This document shows positions 34,624 through 44,172 of a DNA stretch of 64,000 nucleotides, in pieces. Every line of letters starts with the position of its first letter. Within the stretch, counting starts at the first letter, position 1. Both the position numbers and the translations under genes were made by a program. The stretch is from Bacillota bacterium. Its GTDB lineage: Bacteria; Bacillota; Clostridia; Lachnospirales; Anaerotignaceae. The stretch spans positions 1-64,000 of the forward strand of contig JAETUG010000003.1 in assembly GCA_021768705.1 (NCBI GenBank). The letters are read 5' to 3'. The notes below the pieces were generated by a model. The model was not told the origin of the DNA. It did not search any database and saw only the letters and a program-made list of their open reading frames with translations.

Positions 34624-35979
34624 ATGCGGGAAAAAGTACGAAAGACCATCACACAATTTCATATGTTTCCCCCAGGGGCAAAGCTCATCGTGGGGCTTTC
34701 CGGAGGGGCAGATTCTGTGGCATTGCTGCATCTGCTCCATCGCTGGCAGGAGGAAGCGCATTGGCAGATCACCGCTGTCCATATCCATCATGGGCTGCGG
34801 GGAAAGGAAGCAGACGAGGACGCTCGTTTTGCGGAGAAATTCTGCGCTTCTCTGGGTATTCCCTGCGTGGTGAAGAGGTATGATGTGGCGAAGGAAGCCA
34901 AGCTGCGCCGCCTTGGTGAGGAAGAAACGGGGCGCATCCTGCGCTATGCTGCCTTTCGGGAGGCCGCAGGTGGGGAAGGGCGCATCGCCGTTGCCCATCA
35001 TCGAAAGGATCAGGCGGAAACGGTCCTCATGCGTCTTTGCCGTGGGACAGGGCTGACAGGACTTACGGGGATGTCCCCTGTGCGGGGGGATATCTGCCGT
35101 CCGCTGCTGTTTTGCGACCGAGAAGAAATTGAGCAATATTGTCGGGAAAATCACCTGACTTGGCGGGAGGATGCCACCAACCAACAGGAAAAGTATACCC
35201 GAAATAAGCTCCGCCTGCGGGTTTTGCCGTTGTTGGAGGAGATCAACCCCAAGGCCGTGACCCATATTGCAGAAACAGCGGCTCTTTTGGCGGAGGATGA
35301 GGATTTTCTGGAACAGCAGGCGGAAGCTTTTTTTGCCCAAGGAAAGCTGCCCTCTGCTGGGGAGGAAATCCATCTTTCCAGAGAAAAACTGAATGCACTG
35401 CATCCTGCCATGCGGCGGCGAGTACTGCGAAAAGCCATGGGAAATTTCCTGAAAACCGATGTTTCTCAGGTGCAGATCCAAGCCTTGGAGGAGCTGCTGC
35501 AAAAGGAAACGGGCAAAAGCCGTGATTTTCCCGAAGATATCCGCGCCGAAAACCGCTATGAGGCCTTGGTTTTCTCTCGCAAAAAGAAAAAGCAGGCAGA
35601 AGGATTTTGCTATGCGCTGCCCATGGAAGGGGAGATCTTGATCCCCGAAGGGGGCATTGCGGTGGCAGTCTCTTTTGACGAAAAATTTGTTGGATGTTCT
35701 GCGGAAACCTGTACGAATGTATTCGATTATGATAAAATAAAACACAAGCTGTTTTGCCGAACCAGAAAGGCAGGGGATTTTATCCCTTTGCAAAACGGCA
35801 GAAAAAAGATCAAAGACCTGTTCATTGATGAAAAGATCCCCAGAGATTGGCGTGAAGCCTATCCCCTCATCACCATGGGGGAGGAAGTCCTTTGGGCACC
35901 CGGTCTGCGTGCTTCCGCAGCCGCAGGGGTGGATGAACAGACGGTTCGGCGGATTTGGATTCGAATACGGAGGGTATAG
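34624..35979 (+). CDS. tilS: tRNA(Ile)-lysidine synthetase
   Basis: 451 residues. PP-loop ATPase signature IVGLSGGADSVALLHLL at about 22-38, HIHHGLRGKEADED, and the C-terminal TilS domain (CRTRKAGDFIPL, KIKDLFIDEKIPRDWRE). It modifies C34 of tRNA-Ile(CAU) to lysidine, giving AUA decoding. Placement between spoIIE and hpt-ftsH is the standard Gram-positive order. Two bases separate it from hpt. Confidence 0.95.
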   Translation: MREKVRKTITQFHMFPPGAKLIVGLSGGADSVALLHLLHRWQEEAHWQITAVHIHHGLRGKEADEDARFAEKFCASLGIPCVVKRYDVAKEAKLRRLGEEETGRILRYAAFREAAGGEGRIAVAHHRKDQAETVLMRLCRGTGLTGLTGMSPVRGDICRPLLFCDREEIEQYCRENHLTWREDATNQQEKYTRNKLRLRVLPLLEEINPKAVTHIAETAALLAEDEDFLEQQAEAFFAQGKLPSAGEEIHLSREKLNALHPAMRRRVLRKAMGNFLKTDVSQVQIQALEELLQKETGKSRDFPEDIRAENRYEALVFSRKKKKQAEGFCYALPMEGEILIPEGGIAVAVSFDEKFVGCSAETCTNVFDYDKIKHKLFCRTRKAGDFIPLQNGRKKIKDLFIDEKIPRDWREAYPLITMGEEVLWAPGLRASAAAGVDEQTVRRIWIRIRRV

Positions 35980-35981
35980 GA

Positions 35982-36512
35982 ATGAAAGAAAGAGTAGAAG
36001 TGATGCTTTCTGCAGAACAGATCGACAAAAGACTGGCAGAGCTGGCAGATGAATTATATCAGGAATTTGGCGATGAACAGGTAGAACTGGTCTGCGCCCT
36101 GAAGGGTGCCGTTGTGACTATCGTTGATCTGGCAAAGAAGATGAAAATGCCCGTGACGATGAATTTCATGAGCGTTTCCAGCTATGGCGACAGCACAGAA
36201 AGCTCCGGCAAGATCAATGTCAAGATGGATTTAGATGAGGATATTGCCGGCAAAAATGTGCTGATCGTGGAAGATATCATCGATACAGGCAGAACCCTGA
36301 AAAAGTTGAAAGAACTGCTGGAAAGCAGAAATCCCAAGAAGCTGAAGCTGGTGACTCTGTTGGATAAGCCCGACCGCCGTTTGGTGGATATCAAGGCAGA
36401 CTATACCGGCTTCACCATCCCCGATGCCTTTGTGGTAGGCTATGGTCTGGACTATGCCCAGAAATACAGAAACCTGAACTACGTAGGCGTGCTGCACTTT
36501 GACGAAGACTAA
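35982..36512 (+). CDS. hpt: Hypoxanthine phosphoribosyltransferase
   Basis: 176 residues. PRPP loop VLIVEDIIDTGRTLKKL, LVCALKGAVV near the start and VVGYGLDYAQKYRNL at the end define the purine salvage enzyme producing IMP/GMP. ATG 35982 after GGAGGGT. In Firmicutes it is usually next to tilS and ftsH, and the three are thought to be co-regulated; here a terminator and a new promoter separate it from ftsH. Confidence 0.95.
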   Translation: MKERVEVMLSAEQIDKRLAELADELYQEFGDEQVELVCALKGAVVTIVDLAKKMKMPVTMNFMSVSSYGDSTESSGKINVKMDLDEDIAGKNVLIVEDIIDTGRTLKKLKELLESRNPKKLKLVTLLDKPDRRLVDIKADYTGFTIPDAFVVGYGLDYAQKYRNLNYVGVLHFDED

Positions 36513-36518
36513 AAATAT

Positions 36519-36550
36519 AAGCCGTAAACCTTTTGGTTCACGGCTTTTTT
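36519..36550 (+). terminator. Terminator after hpt
   Basis: AGCCGT-ACC pairs with GGT-ACGGCT around TTTT, followed by T7. Confidence 0.88.
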
Positions 36551-36574
36551 TCGTTTTTTCTGGGAAAACCTTCG

Positions 36575-36650
36575 TTGCGTTTCTATAGAAAGTATGCTAC
36601 AATTATAAATTGATATGGTCTGGTTTCTGTGGGGTAAAGAAGACCGGACA
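36575..36650 (+). promoter_or_regulatory. Sigma-A promoter and leader hairpin of ftsH
   Basis: TTGCGT (36575-36580), 17-base spacer, TACAAT (36598-36603). Just downstream, GTCTGGTTT can pair with AGACCGGAC in the 5' leader (about 36617-36650), leaving the AAGGAGG site free. Confidence 0.6.
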
Positions 36651-36684
36651 GTCAAAATAATTATGAGTATAAGGAGGAACGCTC

Positions 36685-38592
36685 TTGAACAAATATTTTA
36701 AATCCATAGGGCTCTATGCTCTGGTGTTTATCGTCATCCTGGCAGCCCTGGCCTATACCGGCCCCCAGGTGCTTCCCCAGCAAAAGGAAGCAGCGGAAGC
36801 CTATGTTTACAGCGACCTGCTGCAGGAACTGGAAGCAAATAATGTAGCATCCGTTGAAGTTTCCAGAAGCACCGAAGTCAGCGACTATGGGACAGCACAG
36901 GCAACCTTGAAAGATGGCAGTATTATCACTGTCGATGTACCCAGTATGTCTACGCTGCAGGCGAAGCTGGATGAAAAAGCAGTAGAAAATGGGGTCAAGA
37001 TGGAAGTTGGGAAACTGCAGAAGCAGAGTATGTTTTCCCAGATCGTCCCTTCCCTCATCATGCTGATCGTTATGATCATCGTCTTCTCCCTTCTGTTCAA
37101 CAGAATGCAGGGGGGCGGCGGCAAAATGGCCAACTTTGGCAAGAGCAAGGCAAAGATGAGCGTGGACGGGGAAAATAAAGTAACCTTTGACAACGTGGCA
37201 GGCTGTGATGAGGAAAAGGCAGAGCTGGAAGAGCTGGTGCAGTTTCTGAAAGCACCCCAGAAATTCACAGAGCTGGGCGCACGTATCCCCAAAGGGGTCC
37301 TCTTGGTGGGCCCTCCCGGTACAGGTAAAACATTATTGGCAAAAGCCGTTGCTGGCGAGGCGGGCGTGCCTTTCTTCAGCATTTCCGGTTCTGATTTCGT
37401 AGAAATGTTCGTCGGCGTCGGCGCATCCCGTGTCCGTGATCTGTTCGAACAGGCAAAGAAAAATTCTCCCAGTATCGTTTTCATCGATGAAATCGACGCA
37501 GTGGGCCGCCGCAGAGGCGCCGGTCTGGGCGGCGGACACGATGAAAGAGAACAGACATTGAACCAGTTACTGGTAGAAATGGACGGCTTCGGCATCAATG
37601 AAAGCGTGATCATCATCGCTGCCACAAACCGTGCAGATATTTTGGACCCTGCCCTTCTCAGACCCGGCCGTTTTGACAGACAGGTTTATGTAGGCAGACC
37701 CGACGTAAAGGGCAGAGAAGCCATCCTGCGTGTCCATGCCAAGGGCAAGCCCATGTCTCCCGAAGTTGACCTGAAAGTGGTGGCGCAGACCACAGCGGGC
37801 TTTACCGGCGCAGACCTGGCAAACCTGCTGAATGAAGCAGCCCTTTTGACAGCCAGAGACGGCAAAAAGCAGATCGATATGGCAGAAATCCAGAAGGCTC
37901 TGATCAAGATCGGCGTTGGTACCGAAAAGAAAACAAGAGTCATCTCTGAAAAAGAAAAATACATTACAGCATACCATGAAGGCGGTCATGCGATCCTGTT
38001 TGAAGTGCTGAGCGAACTGGACCCTGTCCACAGCATTTCCATCATTCCTACAGGTATGGCCGGCGGCTACACCATGCCCCTGCCCGGCGAGGATCGTATG
38101 TATATGACAAAAATGATGATGGAACAGGAAATCGTCAGCCTGTTGGGCGGCCGTGCGGCGGAAGAATTGGTGATTAAGGACATCACCACAGGCGCTTCCA
38201 ATGACATCGAACGTGCCACATCCATGGCAAGGGATATGGTCACAAAATATGGTATGAGTGAGATTCTGGGGCCCATCCAGTTCGGCGGAGACAGCAACGA
38301 GGTCTTTATCGGCAGAGACTGGGGGCAGGCCAGAAATTATGGCGAGGGTGTGGCAACGACCATCGACCAGGAAGTCAACCGTATCGTAACAGAAGCTTAT
38401 CGGGAAGCAAAACGCCTCCTGAAGGAAAATATGGAAATGCTCCACGCTACCGCAAAGCTGCTGGTAGAAAAAGAAAAGGTGACAGGGGACGAATTCCGTG
38501 CTCTGTTTGACCAGAAGGTGCGCAATGAAATTTTGGGCATCGCCAACGATGGGGAAGAAGCTTCCCAGGAAACAACAGATATGGAAAATTGA
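36685..38592 (+). CDS. ftsH: ATP-dependent zinc metalloprotease FtsH
   Basis: 635 residues. Two membrane segments (about 8-26 and 118-138) flank an extracytoplasmic domain; then AAA+ ATPase with Walker A GPPGTGKT (209-216), [15 protein letters not shown], the second region of homology, and the M41 protease with zinc site HEGGH (from 431). It degrades membrane and regulatory proteins. TTG start, seven bases after AAGGAGG. HEGGH replaces the more common HEAGH; this keeps both His ligands. Confidence 0.96.
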   Translation: MNKYFKSIGLYALVFIVILAALAYTGPQVLPQQKEAAEAYVYSDLLQELEANNVASVEVSRSTEVSDYGTAQATLKDGSIITVDVPSMSTLQAKLDEKAVENGVKMEVGKLQKQSMFSQIVPSLIMLIVMIIVFSLLFNRMQGGGGKMANFGKSKAKMSVDGENKVTFDNVAGCDEEKAELEELVQFLKAPQKFTELGARIPKGVLLVGPPGTGKTLLAKAVAGEAGVPFFSISGSDFVEMFVGVGASRVRDLFEQAKKNSPSIVFIDEIDAVGRRRGAGLGGGHDEREQTLNQLLVEMDGFGINESVIIIAATNRADILDPALLRPGRFDRQVYVGRPDVKGREAILRVHAKGKPMSPEVDLKVVAQTTAGFTGADLANLLNEAALLTARDGKKQIDMAEIQKALIKIGVGTEKKTRVISEKEKYITAYHEGGHAILFEVLSELDPVHSISIIPTGMAGGYTMPLPGEDRMYMTKMMMEQEIVSLLGGRAAEELVIKDITTGASNDIERATSMARDMVTKYGMSEILGPIQFGGDSNEVFIGRDWGQARNYGEGVATTIDQEVNRIVTEAYREAKRLLKENMEMLHATAKLLVEKEKVTGDEFRALFDQKVRNEILGIANDGEEASQETTDMEN

Positions 38593-38606
38593 GAGGAGAA
38601 GGAATC

Positions 38607-39008
38607 ATGGAATTCAAAAACATCGTACCCGGCATGACATTTGAAAAAGAATTTATCGTAGAAGAAGGCGATACAGCCGCACATTTCGGTAATGACCGTG
38701 TGCCTGTATTTGCTTCCCCCAGACTGATCTCCTGGATCGAAGGCACAGCCATCGGCACAGTAGCGCCTTTCCTGCCCGAAGGCTGGGAAACAGTAGGCAC
38801 AACCTTCAATCTGTCTCACCTGGCTGCGACACCTGTTGGCATGAAGGTGCGTGTGGTGACAGAAGTAACAGAAGTAAAAGGCAAACTACTGACATACAGC
38901 GTAAAAGCTTACGATGAAGTAGATAAGATCTGCGAAGGTACGCATGGCCGTGCCATCATCGAACTGGATAAATTCCTGGGCCGTGTAAACAAAAAAGGCG
39001 ATAAATAA
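38607..39008 (+). CDS. Hotdog-fold thioesterase (FlK-like)
   Basis: 133 residues. GMTFEKEFIVEEGDTAAHFG, SWIEGTAIGTVAPFLP and VGTTFNLSHLAATPVG fit the fluoroacetyl-CoA thioesterase-like hotdog family (FlK), which hydrolyses small acyl-CoAs. The natural substrate here is unknown. ATG 38607 after GAGGAGAAGG, 14 bases downstream of ftsH, so probably cotranscribed. Confidence 0.85.
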   Translation: MEFKNIVPGMTFEKEFIVEEGDTAAHFGNDRVPVFASPRLISWIEGTAIGTVAPFLPEGWETVGTTFNLSHLAATPVGMKVRVVTEVTEVKGKLLTYSVKAYDEVDKICEGTHGRAIIELDKFLGRVNKKGDK

Positions 39009-39029
39009 GAAATAGGAAAGCAAAGGGTC

Positions 39030-39066
39030 TGTGGTCTGGCAAAGCCGGACTTCAGGCTTTTTTCTT
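39030..39066 (+). terminator. Terminator before birA
   Basis: GTCTGGC-AAA-GCCGGAC extended by CTG/CAG, followed shortly by GGCTTTTTTC. Confidence 0.6.
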
Positions 39067-39083
39067 AGGGAGGGGGAATCCCC

Positions 39084-39881
39084 ATGGAATATAACCAAAA
39101 AACATTGGAAGCAGCCATTCAAACGAAAAAACTGGGACATCCTGTCTATTTTTTTGCGGAGACCGATACCACCAACGACCGTATCCGAGATTTGGCACAG
39201 GAAGGCAAGCCGGAAGGCACCCTGGCTGTGGCAGAACTGCAGACGGCAGGACGGGGGCGCAGAGGCCGTCCCTGGCAGGCTCCGGCGGATACAGGGGTAT
39301 GGATGAGCCTGCTTTTAAGGCCCAATATCCAGCCTGCCCAAGCATCGGTGCTGACCCTCTTGGCAGGGCTCGCCCTGACAGAAGCTATGGAGGAACTAAC
39401 GGGACTGGAACCCGTTATCAAATGGCCCAATGATATCCTGCTGGGGGGCAAAAAGCTGGTGGGTATCCTGACAGAGATGGACTGCGATATGGAGACCATC
39501 CATTCCGTTACTGTGGGCATGGGCATCAATGTAAATACAAAGGCATTCCCTGCTGATCTGCAGGAGATCGCCACGTCCCTTTATCTGGAGGGCAGCAGAG
39601 AATATGACCGCTGTCAGGTAGTTGCCCGCAGCATGGCTCGATTTGAGGCCCTCTACAGCGAATTTTTGGCAGCAGGCGGCAGCTTTGCCCCCTTTCGGGA
39701 AAGATACCGTGCAAAATGCCTGAATATGGGCAAAGAGGTTCGTGTCATCGGCAGGGAGACATTTCTTGCCACGGCACTGGATATCACCCCGGAAGGGGAA
39801 CTGATCGTAAAAAGAAAAGATACGGGCAGGGAAGAAGTGATTTTTTCCGGTGAAGTATCCATCAGAGGAGAGGAGAACTAA
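39084..39881 (+). CDS. birA: Biotin--[acetyl-CoA-carboxylase] ligase
   Basis: 265 residues, catalytic core only. The adenylate-binding loop AGRGRRGRPW, KWPNDILLGGKKLVGIL and VTVGMGINVN are present; the chain begins directly with the catalytic domain, so it lacks the N-terminal DNA-binding domain of repressor-type BirA (group I ligase). The C-terminal SH3-like domain is present (KEVRVIGRETFLATALDI). Biotin control therefore must use another regulator. RBS AGGGGGA. Confidence 0.93.
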   Translation: MEYNQKTLEAAIQTKKLGHPVYFFAETDTTNDRIRDLAQEGKPEGTLAVAELQTAGRGRRGRPWQAPADTGVWMSLLLRPNIQPAQASVLTLLAGLALTEAMEELTGLEPVIKWPNDILLGGKKLVGILTEMDCDMETIHSVTVGMGINVNTKAFPADLQEIATSLYLEGSREYDRCQVVARSMARFEALYSEFLAAGGSFAPFRERYRAKCLNMGKEVRVIGRETFLATALDITPEGELIVKRKDTGREEVIFSGEVSIRGEEN

Positions 39882-39883
39882 CA

Positions 39884-40267
39884 ATGGCAAGAAACGTACT
39901 GGCGGCTGCCAATAATCAGCAGCAGAAATATTATATTGAAGAGAAATTCGGCTTCCTGCCTGATGCCATCAAGGAAGATCTGAAAAAGGTCTGTGTATAT
40001 ATGGCAGAAAAGCTGAACTGTACTTTTGTGGTTGGCTTTGAGGAAAATGGCGATCTGTATTTCGAAACGGTAAAGCATGAAGGCGATTGCGATTTCGATG
40101 ATATCGGTGCAGAATTGGAAATCAAAAAGATCCAGAAAGAAGAACTGGAACTGTTCCGTGCCATCGAGCTTTGGTATGTGATCTTCTGCACAAAAGAAGG
40201 CGAACTGGCGAAGCAGGAATTGATGCGCAGAGCCGCAGAAGAGGGAAAAAACTGTGAAAACGGGTAA
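39884..40267 (+). CDS. DUF6145-like small acidic protein
   Basis: 127 residues, acidic, soluble. QQKYYIEEKFGFLPDAIKEDLKKVCVYMAEKLN and DDIGAELEIKKIQKEELELF recall the DUF6145 family of Lachnospiraceae, function unknown. It starts two bases after birA, so it is cotranscribed with it. No motifs of catalysis are visible. Confidence 0.6.
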   Translation: MARNVLAAANNQQQKYYIEEKFGFLPDAIKEDLKKVCVYMAEKLNCTFVVGFEENGDLYFETVKHEGDCDFDDIGAELEIKKIQKEELELFRAIELWYVIFCTKEGELAKQELMRRAAEEGKNCENG

Positions 40268-40295
40268 AAAATCACTGGAAAAATAGAAAAAATTG

Positions 40296-40505
40296 TTGTA
40301 ATATCCGCATTTGCTGTTATAATGGATTTGGTTGCGCAGAAAACGGAAATGGTGGGAAAGGATAAACATGACCCTGTAAAAGGGCAGGTATTTCGATTTC
40401 TTCTCCGCAGGAATACGCAGCAGACCCTATTATCCAAATCATCTTATATCTGAAAGCCTGTAGGAATGGCTTAGATAAGAATGAGAATGAAAGGAGCAAT
40501 TTAAA
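40296..40505 (+). promoter_or_regulatory. Promoter and long leader of the ECF S-component gene
   Basis: TTGTAA (40296-40301), 16-base spacer, TATAAT (40318-40323). About 175 bases of untranslated leader follow before the AAAGGAG ribosome site; it contains CCCTGTAAAAGGG and other short stems but no riboswitch class I can name. Confidence 0.5.
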
Positions 40506-41147
40506 ATGAGCGAAGTAACAAATACGACAACAAAGAAAAAAGGGATGGCGGCCCGTGAATTGACCACACTGGGGCTTCTGACAGGTATCCTGCTGCTGAT
40601 GAGCTTTACGCCGCTGGGGTATTTCCACACATTTGGTCTGGATATTTCCCTGATGATGATCCCTGTGGGGATCGGCGCAATGCTGATGGGTCCCAAGGCG
40701 GGCACATGGCTGGGCTTTATTTTTGGGGCTACCAGCTTTTACCAGTCTATGACAGGTTCTTCTCCCTTTAGTACCATGTTGTTTAATATCAATCCTTTTT
40801 ATGCCTTCCTGCTCTGCATTCCCACCAGAATGCTGATGGGTTGCCTGACATGGGTAATCTTCAAGGTAGTGCAGAAGGTGGACAGAAGGAAAACAGCGTG
40901 CTTTTTCGTAGGCGGCTTTTTCGCAGCCTTCCTGAATACGTTGTTCTTCATGTCTATGCTGATCATCTGCTATTGGAATACAGAATTCATCCAGGGCATC
41001 AATGAAACATTGGGCAATTTGAACCCTCTGCTTTTTGTGGTTGCCTTCGTAGGTGTCAACGGCGCGCTGGAAATGCCTGCAAGCTGCATTGTCGGCGGTG
41101 TGGTCTCCAAGGCAGTCAGCAGAGCTTTATATAAAAAGGTAGTTTAA
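40506..41147 (+). CDS. ECF transporter S component, probably pantothenate (PanT-like)
   Basis: 213 residues, about six membrane helices, typical of the substrate-binding S subunit of energy-coupling factor importers. N-terminal ARELTTLGLLTGILLLMSF and NPFYAFLLCIPTRMLMG are family-like. The two genes that follow are both type III pantothenate kinases, which makes pantothenate the most likely vitamin; this is a context inference. The shared ECF energising module (EcfAA'T) is not in this window. Confidence 0.75.
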   Translation: MSEVTNTTTKKKGMAARELTTLGLLTGILLLMSFTPLGYFHTFGLDISLMMIPVGIGAMLMGPKAGTWLGFIFGATSFYQSMTGSSPFSTMLFNINPFYAFLLCIPTRMLMGCLTWVIFKVVQKVDRRKTACFFVGGFFAAFLNTLFFMSMLIICYWNTEFIQGINETLGNLNPLLFVVAFVGVNGALEMPASCIVGGVVSKAVSRALYKKVV

Positions 41148-41171
41148 GATACAGAATATAGAAATGCATAC

Positions 41172-41202
41172 GGCGCAGGATGGATTTTCCTGCGCTTTTT
41201 TT
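41172..41202 (+). terminator. Terminator between S component and coaX
   Basis: GCGCAGGA pairs with TCCTGCGC, followed by T7. It would reduce read-through into the kinases. Confidence 0.85.
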
Positions 41203-41230
41203 AAAATCAATTCCGAATAGGAGAAGGCTT

Positions 41231-42010
41231 ATGTTACTGGTAATTGATGTAGGCAATACAAATATGGTGTTTGGCGTGTTCGATGGGGAAAAGTTGGTGG
41301 CAAACTGGCGGCTTTCCACCCAGAGCGGGCGTACCTCCGACGAAACAGGGCTGTTGATCCGCAATCTGTTCGAATATTCCGAAGTTTCCGTAAATGAGAT
41401 CGAAGCGATCATCGTTTCTTCTGTTGTGCCCAATGTGATGCATTCTATGCTCAACGGCATCAAAAAATTCCTGAAGAGAGACCCTATCGTGGTGCGGGCA
41501 GGGCTGAAAACAGGCATCAACCTGCGTATGGAAAACCCCAAGGAAATGGGGACAGACCGTATCGTCAACCTGGTGGCAGCCCATGAGATCTATGGCGGCC
41601 CTGCCATTGTGGTGGATTACAGCACAGCCACCACCTTCGACGTTGTCAGCGAAAATGGCGAGTTCCTCACAGGTATCACAGCCCCCGGACTGCAGACCTG
41701 TGCCGATGCCCTGTATCAGAAGGCGGCAAACCTGCCGAAATTTGAGATCGTCAATCCTGATAGCATTATCACGAAAAATACGATCGAAAGTATGCAGGCC
41801 GGTTTGGTGGTGGGGCATATCGGAGAAGCGAAGTATATCATCCAAAGGATCAGAGAGCATTTCAAATGCCCGAATATGAAAGTTATCGCCACAGGCGGCT
41901 TGGGCAAAGTCATCCATGAAGAGGAAAAAGATATTTTTGATGTATATGACCCTGTTTTGGCGCTCCACGGTCTGCGCCTGATCTATGAGAAAAATAAAAA
42001 CAGACGGTAA
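41231..42010 (+). CDS. coaX: Type III pantothenate kinase, paralogue 1
   Basis: 259 residues, ASKHA fold. [17 protein letters not shown] supplies the phosphate-binding Asp, and MGTDRIVNL and GLVVGHIGEA are conserved. It differs from typical CoaX in the motif normally written D-F-G-T-A-T-T-F-D: here DYSTATTFD has Ser instead of Gly. It shares about half its residues with the next gene, separated by 15 bases. It may be a specialised or weakened copy. RBS AGGAGAAGG. Confidence 0.88.
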   Translation: MLLVIDVGNTNMVFGVFDGEKLVANWRLSTQSGRTSDETGLLIRNLFEYSEVSVNEIEAIIVSSVVPNVMHSMLNGIKKFLKRDPIVVRAGLKTGINLRMENPKEMGTDRIVNLVAAHEIYGGPAIVVDYSTATTFDVVSENGEFLTGITAPGLQTCADALYQKAANLPKFEIVNPDSIITKNTIESMQAGLVVGHIGEAKYIIQRIREHFKCPNMKVIATGGLGKVIHEEEKDIFDVYDPVLALHGLRLIYEKNKNRR

Positions 42011-42025
42011 GTAGGAGGAAAGCAG

Positions 42026-42793
42026 ATGCTTTTGGTAATCGACGTTGGGAACACCAACTTAGTTTTAGGCGTATACGAAGGGGAGAACCTCATCAATTGC
42101 TGGCGCATGACCACAGGCGGTAACCGCACAGCCGATGAAACGGGCATTTTCATCCATGGCCTGTTCGATGCATCCGGTCTGGATGCCAAAAAGGTAGAAG
42201 CAGTTATCATTTCCTCCGTTGTGCCGGATATTATGTATTCTTTGACCCAGGGAATTCGCAAATATTTTGGGATCGAACCCATGATCGTCGGGGTGGGGAT
42301 GAAAACAGGTATCATCATCAAACGGGATGACCCGAAAACAGTGGGTGCCGATCGTATCGTTGACCTGGTGGCTGCAAAGGAGATTTATGGCGGCCCTGCC
42401 ATTGTAATCGACTATGGCACAGCCAATACCTTCGATGTCATCAATGAAAAGAATGAGTTTATCACCGGCTTTATCACTCCCGGTATTTCTTCTTGTGCCG
42501 ATGCCCTGTATCAAAAGGCGGCGCAGCTGCCCAAAATCGAGATCAAGGCGCCTAAGTCCATTATTGCGAAAAATACGGTGGACAGCTTTCAGGCGGGCTT
42601 AGTGCTGGGGCATATCGGTCAGACCAGATATATCATTGAACGACTGAAGGAACAGCTGAACCTGCCTAATATGAAGGTCATTGCTACGGGCGGTCTGGCG
42701 AAGGTCATCGACCCCAACAATGAGATTTTTGATGTGCTGGACCCTGTATTAACTTTGAAGGGGTTACGCATACTTTATGAGAAAAACAAATAA
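42026..42793 (+). CDS. coaX: Type III pantothenate kinase, paralogue 2
   Basis: 255 residues; phosphorylates pantothenate, the first step of coenzyme A synthesis. [36 protein letters not shown] and [11 protein letters not shown] are closer to the consensus than in its upstream twin, so I take this as the canonical enzyme. RBS AGGAGGAAAG. A terminator overlaps its stop. Confidence 0.92.
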   Translation: MLLVIDVGNTNLVLGVYEGENLINCWRMTTGGNRTADETGIFIHGLFDASGLDAKKVEAVIISSVVPDIMYSLTQGIRKYFGIEPMIVGVGMKTGIIIKRDDPKTVGADRIVDLVAAKEIYGGPAIVIDYGTANTFDVINEKNEFITGFITPGISSCADALYQKAAQLPKIEIKAPKSIIAKNTVDSFQAGLVLGHIGQTRYIIERLKEQLNLPNMKVIATGGLAKVIDPNNEIFDVLDPVLTLKGLRILYEKNK

Positions 42794-42817
42794 CAGGCGT
42801 TTTCCGCCTGTTTTTTT
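42792..42817 (+). terminator. Terminator after coaX
   Basis: ACAGGCG-TTTT-CGCCTGT with T7, overlapping the stop codon. Confidence 0.88.
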
Positions 42818-42854
42818 CATGAGACAGAGCCCCAAAAAGAAAAGAGGTGTAAAT

Positions 42855-43820
42855 ATGAAAATTGGAAATTTGGAACTGGAAAATAACGTGTTTCTGGCAC
42901 CTATGGCAGGGGTGACCGACCTGCCCTTCCGCCTGCTCTGCAAGGAAATGGGCTGCGGTCTGGTTTACTCCGAAATGGTCAGTGCCAAGGGCATTTTATA
43001 CGATAATAAAAATACCACAGAACTGTTGGAGATCGCCCCGGAGGAACGCCCTGTAGCTGTGCAGCTTTTTGGCTCAGACCCTCAAATTTTGGGCGATATG
43101 GCGAAAAAGATCGAAAGCTATCCCATCGATATCATTGACGTGAATATGGGCTGCCCTGCGCCGAAAATCGTGAAAAACGGCGAAGGCTCCTGCCTGATGA
43201 AAACCCCTGAATTGGTAGGGAAGATCGTTAAATCTCTGGTGGAAAGCCAGAGTAAGCCTGTCACCATCAAATTCCGAAAGGGTTTTGATGATGACCATGT
43301 GAACGCTGTGGAGATTGCAAAGGTGGCAGAGGCTAATGGCGCATCTGCCGTGGCTGTCCATGGGCGCACCCGAGAACAGTATTATAGCGGCAAAGCCGAT
43401 TGGGATATCATCCGTCAGGTGAAGGAGGCGGTCAATATCCCTGTCATCGGCAATGGAGATATTTTCACTCCCCAGGATGCAAAAGCACTGTTGGAGTATA
43501 CGGGCTGTGACGCCATCATGGTGGGCCGTGGAGCTCAGGGGAATCCGTGGATTTTCAAGCGCATCCTCCACTATCTGAAAACGGGGGAACTGCTGCCAGA
43601 ACCCACTGCCGAGGAACGGGTGGAAAAGGCACTGCGCCATTCCCAGATGCTCATCGACTATAAAGGCGAGTATATCGGCATCCGTGAAATGCGGAAGCAT
43701 ATGGCGTGGTATATGAAGGGACTGCCTGGTGCGGCGGAGCTGCGGGGCAAGCTGAACTATGCGGAGACTATGGTGGAAATGGAAGCCCTTTTGCGGGGAT
43801 ACTTGGAAAATCATAGATAA
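42855..43820 (+). CDS. dusB: tRNA-dihydrouridine synthase
   Basis: 321 residues, FMN-dependent TIM barrel. [14 protein letters not shown] at the start, the catalytic Cys in [33 protein letters not shown] and the FMN-phosphate loop [12 protein letters not shown] are intact. It reduces uridines in the tRNA D-loop. ATG 42855 follows AAAGAGGTG. The subfamily assignment (DusB) is by similarity of motifs only. Confidence 0.92.
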   Translation: MKIGNLELENNVFLAPMAGVTDLPFRLLCKEMGCGLVYSEMVSAKGILYDNKNTTELLEIAPEERPVAVQLFGSDPQILGDMAKKIESYPIDIIDVNMGCPAPKIVKNGEGSCLMKTPELVGKIVKSLVESQSKPVTIKFRKGFDDDHVNAVEIAKVAEANGASAVAVHGRTREQYYSGKADWDIIRQVKEAVNIPVIGNGDIFTPQDAKALLEYTGCDAIMVGRGAQGNPWIFKRILHYLKTGELLPEPTAEERVEKALRHSQMLIDYKGEYIGIREMRKHMAWYMKGLPGAAELRGKLNYAETMVEMEALLRGYLENHR

Positions 43821-43825
43821 AAATA

Positions 43826-43879
43826 AGGCTCTCGGCAGGTGATATCGTTTGATATTGCCTGTTGGGGGCTTCTTTTTTT
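43826..43879 (+). terminator. Terminator after dusB
   Basis: Nested stem AGGC-CAGG-ATATC pairs with GATAT-CCTG-GGCT with small internal loops, then T7. Confidence 0.7.
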
Positions 43880-43884
43880 GCGAA

Positions 43885-43948
43885 ATGGAAAGTTTGCTTG
43901 ACATTTTTCTGAATGGGTGCTATATTTGAGACATGGAAAGTAAACTTT
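43885..43948 (+). promoter_or_regulatory. Promoter and operator of the XRE-membrane protein pair
   Basis: TTGACA (43898-43903), 17-base spacer, TATATT (43921-43926). ATGGAAAGT is repeated at 43885-43893 and 43933-43941, flanking the promoter. The second copy is part of the inverted repeat AAAGT-AA-ACTTT at the start point. Likely bound by the XRE protein. Confidence 0.6.
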
Positions 43949-43968
43949 ACATTTTGGAGGAGAAACCG

Positions 43969-44172
43969 ATGAAAAACAGATTGGAGGAAATCCGAAAGGC
44001 AAGGGGCATCCGCCAGGAAGAGCTGGCGACGGCGTTGGAGGTGTCCCGACAGACCATTGGTTCTTTGGAGAACGGCAGATATAACCCGTCTATTATACTG
44101 GCGTTTAAAATCGCCCGTTATTTCGGGATGTCGATTGAGGAGATTTTTATTTATGAGGAGGAGAAGGCATGA
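43969..44172 (+). CDS. XRE-family transcriptional regulator
   Basis: 67 residues, a minimal helix-turn-helix of the YozG/YgzD type (RLEEIRKARGIRQEELATAL, SRQTIGSLENGRYNPS). ATG 43969 after TTGGAGGAG. It overlaps the following membrane protein by four bases (ATGA). Small XRE plus small membrane protein pairs are common in Firmicutes and are thought to be autoregulated; the cue is unknown. Confidence 0.85.
   Translation: MKNRLEEIRKARGIRQEELATALEVSRQTIGSLENGRYNPSIILAFKIARYFGMSIEEIFIYEEEKA

Noticed and set aside
33802-35793. 663-codon minus-strand frame across spoIIE and tilS
   Set aside because: Antisense to two well-recognised genes, with no signal, motif or ribosome site.
40325-40441. GATTTGG/CCAAATC pairing as P1 of a riboswitch before the ECF S component
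   Set aside because: The 5' arm overlaps the -10 region and likely start point, so most of it would not be in the RNA.
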